Shown: piece after piece, positions 13,284 through 23,200 of the stretch
Layout of the letters: each line of letters opens with the position of its first letter
Position numbering within the stretch: the stretch's first letter is position 1
NCBI GenBank assembly: GCA_964058845.1
Contig: CAXKVR010000244.1
Location: forward strand, 62,001 to 126,000
Source: Carex sylvatica
Taxonomy: Eukaryota; Streptophyta; Magnoliopsida; Poales; Cyperaceae
DNA length: 64,000 bases
Reading direction: 5' to 3'
The notes under the pieces: model-generated
Databases searched by the model: none
The model's input: the letters and a program-made list of their open reading frames with translations, nothing else
What the model was told of the DNA's origin: nothing
Made by a program: the position numbers and the translations under genes

Positions 13284-13286
13284 TAA

Positions 13287-13697
13287 GAGGAGGATTCAAA
13301 TGCTTTGTTTTTTGTGTCTTCACCTTTTAATTTTTTAAGAATAATTTTTTAAAATTTATATGTCAATTTAAAACTATTAATGTGATCTATATTATTTTAT
13401 CAGCATGCACATAAAAAATTATTAAATTTTGGTTTTTTTTTATATGAATCAATAAGTTGAAAAATCAATGTCCAGGATTTATCTTTATTAATAAAATTTT
13501 GCAAGCTCTCGATACTGATCAAAACAAAGTTGAAATGTCATAATTTTTATATGTGCATAGAGAAAATAATATATATCAAATCTGACAGTTTTAATTTCTT
13601 ATTTGCATTTTAAATTTTATGTTATTAATGCTTAAAAAATAAAAGTATAGCGGAGATATAAAAAACGGAGATATAAAATAACATTTAAACCCTCTTC
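13287..13697. repeat. Fold-back element, group F copy 1
   Basis: Left end GAGGAGGATTCAAATG, right end CATTTAAACCCTCTTC. The terminus resembles groups D and E but the interior (ATATGTGCATAGAGAAAATAA, AATCAATGTCCAGGATTTATC regions) is different from them and matches copies at 32729-33103 and 43199-43466. Confidence 0.7.
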
Positions 13698-14230
13698 TAT
13701 ATATACAGTGATTTTATTTTTAATAATTTTTAAATACTCAAATTAATCTCAAATTAATAAAAAAAAATAAACATCTTTCTCATGTAGTATTAACGATCTC
13801 AAATTAAGAAGACGCTAACAAATTGAGCCCAGGCCAAGCCCAAGAAAATAAAAAATTATAATGAGTATATATATAAGGGAAAATGTCTAGTATATTCATA
13901 CAAACTTTTAAAATAGTCAATGTTTTCATAAAAAACATCATAATATCTAATATTTCTATAAAAATATAAAAAAAAATTATCTATCTTCTTTAATTTATTT
14001 AACTTTTTATTTAGTTATTTTATAAATAAAATTGATAAATATACCCTCCTCACTCCCTCTCTCTCTCCTTCTTCACTGCAAAACAATTTTTTTTTAGGTA
14101 TATACATGAAATTTCCCTTTATTTACATTAAAAATCAAGTTCAGTTTGACATAACAGAGTACAATGTTGGTGCGTGCATTGTAGAGGAATTAAACCCTTT
14201 ATAAACCCCTTAACTTTCTCACGGTTTCAC
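13698..14230. other. AT-rich spacer
   Basis: Contains a CT-rich patch near 14045-14075. No gene seen. Confidence 0.4.
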
Positions 14231-14430
14231 CCGAATTCGTATCCTCTGCATTAACTCAAAACAGAATCTAATGCATCTCAACCATCCGGTCCGTTTAAAA
14301 TTCGTACTGATTAGATCCACACTAATATTAAAGGGCTTCTAAATTATAAGCTGGGTCGGATTGACTCCGTTTAAAATCAGACGGCCAAAATGCGTTAACT
14401 CAAAAGATGCTTTTTGAGTTAATGTGCGGA
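14231..14430. repeat. Small fold-back element, TGCATTAACTCAAAA group
   Basis: Left part reads TCCTCTGCATTAACTCAAAA; the right part ends in a hairpin, GTTAACTCAAAAGATGC followed by its complement ending in TTAATG. Related pieces are at 32359-32396 and 48031-48652. Confidence 0.55.
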
Positions 14431-14587
14431 CTCGGTTTCACCCCCTTCTCTCTACCAATAGTTAAAGCTTACAACCTCTCCGTCCTCTCCAATGGAGACA
14501 GAAATGGAGGCAACCGTCTCCCCTACCAACACGGATCAAATAATAGCGTCTACAATGCACGCACCACCATTGTACTCTGTATTAACA

Positions 14588-14702
14588 GACCTGTTTCAGG
14601 AATACTGAGATCATTAACGAGCAATCTAAAAATCAATAATTGTAAACCTCTTGTTCTTTGGCATGCCATTTTTTGTGTTTTCATTTTTAAATATGTCATC
14701 AG
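14588..14702. repeat. Diverged copy of the MED33 3' flank segment (7347-7460)
   Basis: Begins GACCTGTTTCAGGAATACTG and ends AAATATGTCATCAG, like the segment 7.2 kb to the left and in the same orientation. Differences are scattered substitutions and one-base indels. Confidence 0.85.
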
Positions 14703-14833
14703 AATTATATAGATGAAAAATGATGAAACTTAATGCAAGTTTAATTTACTGTTCAATGACAACGCTAGAGAATCTACGCTAATCTTGATGAACATAAATG
14801 TCGCTGATTAAATAGCTGATTCACAACAGAAGT

Positions 14834-14839
14834 TTTATT
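14834..14839 (-). terminator. Candidate poly(A) signal of the dirigent gene
   Basis: AATAAA on the minus strand, 75 bases after the dirigent stop codon. The spacing is plausible; the motif is common in AT-rich DNA. Confidence 0.4.
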
Positions 14840-14913
14840 GATAACAATTAATAAACGAGTACAAAAAATAAACCACTGCTCCCACAGCTTGTACATAATT
14901 AATCTCAAAATAA

Positions 14914-15621
14914 TCAAATGTCGGCAAGCAAATGTTTGCAAAGGAAGCAACAGATGACTAAAATCATGACAACATTCAAATGCAAGCGATTATTAACAGT
15001 AATACTGCTGCTGCTAGAAGAATCATAGTCATCAGAAGTTGCACTGTCACTAGAAGGAACAAGTTGGTCGATATTTGAACTTGAGCTAGAGTCGACATAT
15101 AGATCAACCTCCAATACTACATCGCCGGTACTGAAATTAGCATAATGTGTTTTAATCAGAGAGTACCCGTGTGCCATTCTAAACTTCCCGCTACCTCCGA
15201 TCACCGGCAACTCCCTTACCGACTCCAAAATGTTGTCCCGTCCAAATACTGTCACAACACTCCCATTGAACTCGCCTCCGGTAAGCAAAATATTCATGGA
15301 TAGTAACAGTTCAGTACCAGATAGGCCTGACATGGAGTAAAAGCCTTGGGCCCGACCAATGGCATTGGTTGTGAGATTGGGGCCTTCTGTCAACACATCG
15401 TCTATGACAAATATAGTACCAAAACCGAGAAAACCGGTTGGGCCGTTGTACCTTGTTGGACCTTGAACAACCGGGATAGCTGTCGGATTCTGGCCGCTCA
15501 ACGTGTCATGTTGGTAAAAGTGTAGATGGGTTGTACTAGATGAAGAGCGGGTTACATTATCAGCATGTAGCGGTGTTGCAGATGCTACTGAAAGAACTAA
15601 AAAGATAAGGAAAGGAGACAT
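14914..15621 (-). CDS. Dirigent protein with hydrophobic C-terminal tail
   Basis: Dirigent proteins are secreted beta-barrel proteins that steer stereoselective coupling of phenoxy radicals such as coniferyl alcohol, for lignans or localised lignin. The single-exon frame has 235 residues from ATG at 15621; the frame is open 9 nt further upstream, but the first ATG gives a textbook signal peptide (MSPFLIFLVLSVASA). The dirigent domain covers about residues 31-175: THLHFYQHDTLSG, GFGTIFVIDDVLTEGPN, IGRAQGFYSMSGLSGTELL, MNILLTGGEFNGS, RELPVIGGSGKFRMAHGY and TGDVVLEVDLYV. At least four N-glycosylation sequons are present. Most relatives stop soon after the last strand; this one adds a Ser/Asp-rich stretch of about 30 residues and a hydrophobic segment (LNVVMILVICCFL) near the end, which could be a GPI-anchor signal or membrane anchor, though the terminal KHLLADI is not typical. 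A TATA-like (TA)n run lies 31-50 bases upstream of the ATG. Confidence 0.92.
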   Translation of the reverse strand: MSPFLIFLVLSVASATPLHADNVTRSSSSTTHLHFYQHDTLSGQNPTAIPVVQGPTRYNGPTGFLGFGTIFVIDDVLTEGPNLTTNAIGRAQGFYSMSGLSGTELLLSMNILLTGGEFNGSVVTVFGRDNILESVRELPVIGGSGKFRMAHGYSLIKTHYANFSTGDVVLEVDLYVDSSSSSNIDQLVPSSDSATSDDYDSSSSSSITVNNRLHLNVVMILVICCFLCKHLLADI

Positions 15622-15651
15622 GGAAAGCAAGGTTAAGGTTTAAAAGCAAGG

Positions 15652-15682
15652 ATGATATATATATATATATACACACACACAA
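15652..15682. repeat. (AT)n(AC)n microsatellite, possible TATA region of the dirigent gene
   Basis: Alternating AT followed by AC. On the minus strand it lies just upstream of the dirigent start and would place a TATA box close to a very short leader. Confidence 0.45.
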
Positions 15683-15689
15683 ATGGATA

Positions 15690-16442
15690 CTTTAGTTTAA
15701 ATGTTTTAAAGAAGGGATGGTGGGAAAGTAATATATGGCAATTTAATTATAGTCGGTTGTACGGTTATACCATGCTATTAGGTGCAACACCTCTGTTTTG
15801 AAAATCATTGCTTCTGCCCTTGGGCAAAGAAAAAGGTTTATGTTTTCTCTCTTATAAATTAAACAAATGTTAATAATAATTACTTCGATATAAACTTGTA
15901 AACCTAACAAATAAAAAAAATGATTAATTTGCGTTAGTTGGTACTGCTATTAGCCAAGTAATTAAAACACCAATGCCATAATAGTGATGTGGATTCTCTG
16001 GGGCAAGTATATGATGAATCTGAATCCTATGAGGAAATGCATTGTTTGAGTTTCAATCTGGACCTTCTGATCAGAATCCGTGTCAATCCGGTCCAAGCCT
16101 GTAATGCACATGCTCCTTTAAAATTCGTGCTAGTATATAACGAACATGATTGGGTTTTGTCCAAAGGGCTTTGGACAAAGACTCATCTAAAATCAAGCTT
16201 AAACGTTCAATCTGCATTGAGATGCGTGCAAATATTTTTTAAAACTTGATAAATTTAAATGGCTCTTTCAATCTAAACCGTCTATAAGAATTTTGATGCA
16301 AATAAGATAGTTTAGGTCCAACTTTGGATGATACTTGGTCCAGGGCCCTTTGGACAAAAACCCCAGCCATAATGAAGAGACCGAATTAAAACTCAAAACT
16401 TGAAGTACCTTAGATGGTATCAGGTACTGAGTTGTAGGAACC
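15690..16442. other. Dirigent upstream region
   Basis: No gene seen. At 16150-16185 there is a tight palindrome on TTTGTCCAAAG, whose inverted partner lies at 16332-16365; a related piece is at 63725-63770. This suggests a small fold-back element at about 16060-16370. Confidence 0.45.
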
Positions 16443-16548
16443 AAATTTTCAATCGAACGCTTCATGGGGAGTTGTTACTGAGTTGTTCAATCAGCAAATT
16501 TTCAATCGAACGCTTCATGGGGAGTTGTTACTGAGTTGTTCAATCAGC
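16443..16548. repeat. Perfect 53-bp tandem duplication
   Basis: The unit beginning AAATTTTCAATCGAACGC and ending CAATCAGC occurs at 16443-16495 and again at 16496-16548 without a difference. Confidence 0.93.
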
Positions 16549-16851
16549 TGAGTTGTTAAGGGAGGTATCAGGTTCAGGTACTTAAATGGGAGCTATCAGT
16601 ATTATTAAGCTTCAATCGGACGTTTGGATAGTAACAATTCCCATTAATAGCACACAGTTTTGGGAAACTTAATAGATGTTATTAACTGTAAATTAAATTG
16701 ATCCATGCTAATAATATTTTCTGTCTTGGCTATGTCAACTGGACCCTACAAGCTTTAAAACCATAAATAATACTTTAAAAAAATAAATAAATAAACAAGG
16801 CATTTTAGGAACCAAATTTTGGGTTTACATCTTACCCAAATGGCACTGCTG

Positions 16852-18192
16852 TAGGAATGAAAATGGTATGGATAATATCTGATTCGTATTCGAAAAATTA
16901 GATGTGGATATCTGAATATCCGTGTGGATATGGATACTGATATGATTTTACGTTTCAATTATCCGTATCCGAATATTAGATATATACCATATATTTTTAA
17001 TATATCCTCCCTACTAAATAGCATGCTATTTTTTTTGGGAACCAACCCTCTATTTGTCCAGAGAAGATCCGAGCCGTTGATTCTATAAATCTCAGCCACT
17101 CATCAAAACAGATCTTAATCTCAGCCTTTAATAAATAATTTTGATTTTATACATCTGTTTCATGTTGTCAAACGTGTAGAAATCTAAATTTAGTGATTTA
17201 TATCTATGCTACATATAATGCCACACAGAAATTGTATCACTGAATCTTCTTTTTTCCACGCGTTTTCTACTGTTTCCACGCGTTTTCTACTTTTCCGAAT
17301 TCCTATCCTCTGCGGTACCTCAAACTTTGCGTGACTTTATGGAAAATCTCAACTGTTCAAATATTTTCTGCACAAATCTCAAAGCTCATTAATACTGGCG
17401 CCTGCGCTACCCCCGAATAGGCACCCGACACGTGGGTCAAGCAAAGGTTGAGATAGCGCAGAGGCTCGGGCCGGTGCCTATTCCCGAGATATCTCAACTT
17501 TTGCTTGACCCACGTGTCGGGTGCCTATTCGGGGGTAGCGCAGGCGCCAGTATTATTGGGCTTCGAGATTCGTGCAGAAATTATTTGAACGGCTCTGGAT
17601 ATCTCAACTTTTGCGTGCCTATTCGTGCAGAAGTATTATTGAGCTTCGAGATTCGTGTAGACTGTATTTGAACGGTTTAGATTTTCCAAAAAGTAAAGGC
17701 AAAATTTAAGATTGTGCTTGGTGAAACTGATATCTAATTTAAGATTGAGCTTCGAGATTCGTGTAGACTATATTTGAACGGTTTAGATTTTCCAAAAAGT
17801 AAAGGCAAAATTATTTGAACGGTTTAGGTTATAATTTACTTTGTGAAACAAGTGATTCAGCACCTCATATTGTGCTTGGTGAAACTGACATTGACACTGA
17901 GTCTGATTAATTGCTTTGTTCATTTATTTATTTCAAACAAAATAATATTTCAACCCCCGTTGCAACGCACGGGCACTGGACTAGTATTATGAAAAAATAT
18001 GTTATTCACCATTATAATTTGATAAATATTATGACATTTGGTAATTTTTAATATTTTTTAAAAAAATATCTGATTCAATCCGTATTCGTATCTGTATTTG
18101 TCTGATATCTGATCCGTATCGGTATCCGTATTCAAAAAATTAAAAAGGATATGAATATTATTTTACCACTATCCGTTCCGTTTTCACCCCTA
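16852..18192. mobile_element. Non-autonomous hAT-like element split by a Helitron
   Basis: Outer ends TAGGAATGAAAATGG and, inverted, TAGGGGTGAAAACGG. Flanked by CACTGCTG (16844-16851) and CATTGCTG (18193-18200), an 8-bp duplication with one change. Both arms are full of ATCCGTATTCG-like words. Removing the Helitron at 17005-17984 leaves an element of about 361 bp. Confidence 0.8.
17005..17984 (+). mobile_element. Non-autonomous Helitron, about 980 bp
   Basis: Starts TCCTCCCTACTAAATAGC and ends CTAG after a hairpin (CCCGT-TGCAACGC-ACGGG) placed 10 bases before CTAG. Inserted between A (17004) and T (17985), as Helitrons do, with no target duplication. No Rep/helicase coding. The middle (17302-17690) contains several copies of the GAGATTCGTGCAGA / GACACGTGGGTC palindromic repeat family, partly inverted around 17455, so the Helitron has captured or received other elements. 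Confidence 0.8.
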
Positions 18193-18215
18193 CATTGCTG
18201 ACAACCACAGAAGAT

Positions 18216-18427
18216 GGAGTCAGAGTAGGTCCGATGCCCATTGGACCTACTTTGGTTTGATGGGTGTTGTGACCATCCAATTGCATCAAGATTCGTGCAC
18301 TTAGTATTAAAATCTGTATGAGTTTTTATCAATTTTCGTGTGCACATCTCTTAATACTAATTGTACGGTGATAGAGCCCATTGAACCTAAAAGTAGGTCC
18401 AATGGGCATCGGACCTACTCCTATCTC
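18216..18427. mobile_element. Mutator-like MITE, 212 bp, with perfect 9-bp target duplication
   Basis: Arms contain AGTAGGTCCGATGCCCATTG and its complement; outermost bases are GGAGTCAG and, inverted, GAGATAGG. ACAGAAGAT is repeated exactly at 18207-18215 and 18428-18436. A 9-bp duplication is typical of Mutator-like transposition. It starts 23 bases after the end of the hAT-like element. Confidence 0.85.
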
Positions 18428-18436
18428 ACAGAAGAT

Positions 18437-20213
18437 ATAGACTAAACTATAGATATAGGGGTCCGTTTTGAGATTCGCGCTAGAGTTAAAAAATAGTTGG
18501 AATTTTCTAATTGTACCCTTAGGTAACTTGAGGATACATATTCATCTTGAAAGGGATATATACACACAAATATTTTTAGTAGATTGTCTTGTACTAAAAC
18601 TCTGTGAGTTGGTAATGCACATGTTTGCTAACTTGCAAATGTGGTTTCATAAAAGACTGCAGCACTTAAAGGGACAAAATTGAAGAGGAGAATTTCTCGG
18701 CTGGTTCCTTTTGAAATTCTCTAAGGTGTATGGGCCTATAACGAAACATAAACATCTACTAGGCCCATATTAGACAAAAAGGATTTCCTGTAAAGAACAC
18801 TCTTGGGCTGTTGCTTCCTAATAATTATTTTTTGTAAGGCCCATTTTCCTTAAAAAAAAATGACTAAAATCGAACTTTGTTTCCGATAGTACTTTTGTTC
18901 ACTGACCCCACTTTCTCTCTTTTTTTTTCATTTTTGCCCCCCTTTTTCTGTATGGGCGCATATTTTTTTGTTAGAAATTATTGCAACAGATTAATTTGTA
19001 CCAGGTGAATTAATTACTTTCAAATTCCAATTCTGAATGGAATATGTGCTGAAGTAAATTTTTGTGGGGAGCCTCACTTTGTTTCGGCGATAATAATTGA
19101 GACAATGCAGGAAAAACATAATAAATTGTTGATATAATGTGAGGAAAACAAAACCAAAACAATGTATATGCACATAGATCATATTGGATATTAGATATTT
19201 GTATGAACTATAAATACATATGAAACAAAAATAGTATATGAGCTTGATTAACACTTGAGCAAACTATTCAGTGTATATAAACCTGTATACCAAACTTGGA
19301 AGTGATTTGCTTACATGATTTGAGACCCAAGCTGGCCAAAATGAAATTAGTTTCTTCAATTCAATTGCAATCAAGCACACGACTAAAATTAGTTTAAAAG
19401 AAGTATCAAAAATTGCACAGTTGAGGCTTAATCAAAGCAAGTCTGATTTAAATTGTATTATTGGTTTGCTAGTTGGTGTGCTAGTCTGATTTCAATTCAC
19501 GGGCAAACTCTACTTTTGATGTGCTTACCCCTAAGGTCATTATTGGTTTGCTAGTTGGTAGCAAGAAACACGAGACAATTTGAGAAAATAACGTTCCTAT
19601 GTCTTCTCGCTATTTTGTTAGCAATTAGCTTTTGAAAGTTTTATGTAGTTTTGGTTAGAGTTTGCCCGTTGGTCATGTGATTTTGAGGTCTGGAACTGGC
19701 AGTTTCCTTTCTTTTTTGATCGGATGATGATGAATTAGTGTAGTTAAAACTGTTTTTGTTGGCTTTACTGACATACAGCAAGCACAACAAAATTATTTCA
19801 AACATGTAGACAAACAAAATCTCCCAACATATAAAACAACTATGGCTTCTGACAACAAGGGAAAACAAAATAAAAGCTTTGCAATAATATAACTATATAG
19901 ATAATAAATAATTGACCTCTCCAATCATTAAATAGACTAGGAAAGGGTACATCAAGCACCACACATTTAATAAACTACCAGAATTAGAATCTCTGGCAAA
20001 TGCAACCACTGTCTCTGTGCCAGTTAACAAACTCACTACCACCTAAATAATTACATTTTCACGCCTCGATGTGAGGGGCCCGCCTACCATAGGCTACATG
20101 AAAGACCCTAAATAAACTGGTCATCATGTCACAAGCCCCCAACCTAACTCAATTTACTCTCTCACACATAAAATCAAAAATTAAAATTACAACGACATGT
20201 CTGATAGTTTAAA
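18437..20213. other. Gene-free stretch and myosin 3' flank
   Basis: Near 19460-19560 the phrase ATTGGTTTGCTAGTTGGT occurs twice. The part right of about 19900 probably holds the myosin 3' untranslated region (minus strand). No other gene seen. Confidence 0.5.
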
Positions 20214-23200
20214 TCACCCGAATTTGCTGCTATTCAACTTACCCCACCACTTCTTCTTTGCCTTGTCGGGACTAATCTCACAAGTGCTGATTTTATTCAA
20301 AACCACCTTAGTTTCCCTTAACCTTAAAGAATAATCCTTCTTCCATGACTCAAAACTCTGTTTCAAACGCTTTAATTCTTTATCTGGGTTAATAGTAGCT
20401 TCGACATGACCCGATTTAACTTCAACCAAAAATTTTGCGTCGTCAGCAAATACTTGTGTCCTTTGTTCAAACTCATCAGCCAGTCGAGTAACCACACTTG
20501 CACCTGCACTCATGCTGGGACGGGACCCAGTATCAATATGCATACGGGCCCCACTGTCCCAGCTCTGGTCAACTGAGGCATCTGACGCGCGTGCCGGGTC
20601 ATCCATTGCAAGACTCCTTTTTGCAATTGTGAGACTGGACTGGAGGGACCGCATCTGCTTCTGCCACATCTCCTCCATTGATTTCATCTTGTTCTCATAT
20701 TCTGACCAGCGGTTCTCATACTGCTGTAGCTTTTGGTGTAGCATCTCATTTTGTTCGTCCCTTTCTTTTAGTGAAGCCTCAGATTTTATGATTCTCCGTT
20801 GTAGTTCTAAGAGGAATGACGCCTTGACCAGTATTTCATCAGATCCTGTGGCCTGGAAATTTCGACAATGTACTTTTTGAATAAGAAAATCGCAAGGCGA
20901 TCAAAAAAAACACTACAATAATTTGGCTCAAAAAAAGTTTCTTTCCAAAAAAAAAAACAAGGGAATAATTACCATTTTTGCTTCAATTTCTTCTGTGAAA
21001 TTCAGCAGAGGAACGTCAGTGGAGCACCTTCTGACGAGCCCGGCACGAATAACTGCCATAAACAAGGAAAATTAAAAAAAAAATCATGATCCAAATGTAA
21101 CCAAACCATAAATAGTGTTCAAAGGAATGAGATCAGAGAAATTATTACCAGATTGTAGCAAAATTGAGGCAGCACGAATTTTGACGAAGTTCTTCCTAGC
21201 AGCCCATCGTCTATAATATTTCTGTATAATATATGTTGCTCTTGTTTTCTTACGCAAGCTTGAAACCATGCGCCTAGCGTTCACACCTCTTATAACTATA
21301 ATCAACAGCATCAATATTAAAATGTGAGATGTAAAAATCAGCTGTAAGGGCATACAAAAGTTTTGCTGTTATATTCACACCCCATGTTATATTGACATGG
21401 CAAGAAGATCATGCATCATGACTATTGGGTTACTTTCAAATAATGTAAATACTAAAATTAGGGTTAAATAAAGCAAGAAGGGAATTTTGGCAAATTTGGC
21501 TCTAACCCACTCTATATATCAACTAAAAAAGAGTGTCATGTCAGCTTTGCCTACTAACTCAATTTTTGATGGATTAACTTAAACAAAATCGAACAAACAC
21601 AAATGACTGGTATAGTCTTGGTTTCTTATTTAGTTTGATTTTAGCTCATTTTAAACTTCAAAATAAGAAAGAATGAAAGAAAGCTAATATGAGGTGCAAT
21701 AAACTTGTCAACATTCAATGGCAATTGTTCTTTTATCATAGGAATTTGTAATGATTGGGCATCATTAAACATCTCAGCATATACTGGAGTAAGGATCGGT
21801 GAAATTTTCCGAAACAATAGATTAAAGTATATAAATGATTACATGCTTGAATTGTCACAATTGCTTTGGACTGCTCCTTTGCATGTGTACGTGCCTTGTG
21901 CCCTCTGAAACAGCTTTGAACTCTTAAAATGCCATGGAGGGTGCGATTTCTTGTATCCTCGAGTATACCAATCTATTTCCACAAAACACAAGAACAAAAG
22001 AAAGATATTATAAGCAAGGGAACATATATTAATTTGCTCAACAAGACTAGCAATATTCTGTCTCACCTGACCCGTTCGGAAAAACAATTTTGTGCACCCA
22101 ACTTGGTACATATCAGGCAAGATATTAAACTGTTGAAGTATTGCAACAGAGACGCTAAGTGGATCTTTCGAAGCGACACTCTCAAGGAGAAGGAATCCAT
22201 ACCTGGTAGTGTTACCAAGAGGTTAATATTACGTGGAAAATAAGATCTAACATGTCACTTTTCTATTTGGAAAGTAAATTGTTTCTTACCGTCGAGCAAA
22301 TTTTTGGTGAGTCATTCGTGTAGGATACCCAGACCTTGATATACGTACCACTTCAAGCACGCCACAGCACTTGAGTTGTGAAAGAACTAAACCTTGCTCA
22401 TAAATTCCAGGTTGTTGTAGATTGTTTGGTTTTATACACCTTATAAAGTGAGGAGTTGTACTCTCAAGCCTTTGCATCAGTTGGAACAGTTCCCCCTAGT
22501 AAGAGAAGAATACAGAGCATAAAAGAAATTGATAAGACAATTCTGGTGAACAATTTCATTATGCAGTATCATTGTTGATTCATTTTTGGCATTACATTTA
22601 CGGTTGTGAAATTTGAGCTCAACTTGGTTTATTTTATCCTTTTATCCTTTTGCTTTGTTTTTTACTCAACTCAACTGTAATAGTGCTACCGGATGCATCA
22701 CAGGGCATCATATAAATCAGTTCCTTATGCAGTCCTTGATTTAACAAACATATAGAAAAGAAGAGTGAGTCTATGGTAATATGCATATTATACAATGGTC
22801 CGCGCTATGGACTCATATCTGTCTGTCAAGTTCAAACAGTCTATCTAAACCGTTCAATATGATCTTCATCTGTGCAAGTATATTTTCATATGTGATCATG
22901 TTCAACGATTCAAATTGAAAGTTTGAATCCATAGCACGGGTCGATCCATAATATGCATAAAACCATAGCCTCACTCAAAAATGAAAATGAACAAAAGAAC
23001 AAAATGATAAAACACCTTGAACTTGGTTGCAACACTTAGCTTCTGTGAATCAGCTCCGCTTAATCTAAAAGGGCCTGATGTAGAATCATCTGACTGTACA
23101 AGCATCTTAGCAGCAAAGGCCTGGGGCAAGTTGCACGTACAAGTGGCAAGAAGTTGAATCAAGTCCACGTGCAACAAATCACGATTCTTTTCCAAGAAAC

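Noticed and set aside
14407..14712. 101-codon open frame on the plus strand
   Set aside because: Crosses a fold-back tip and the duplicated MED33 3' flank; not conserved with the other copy of that segment.
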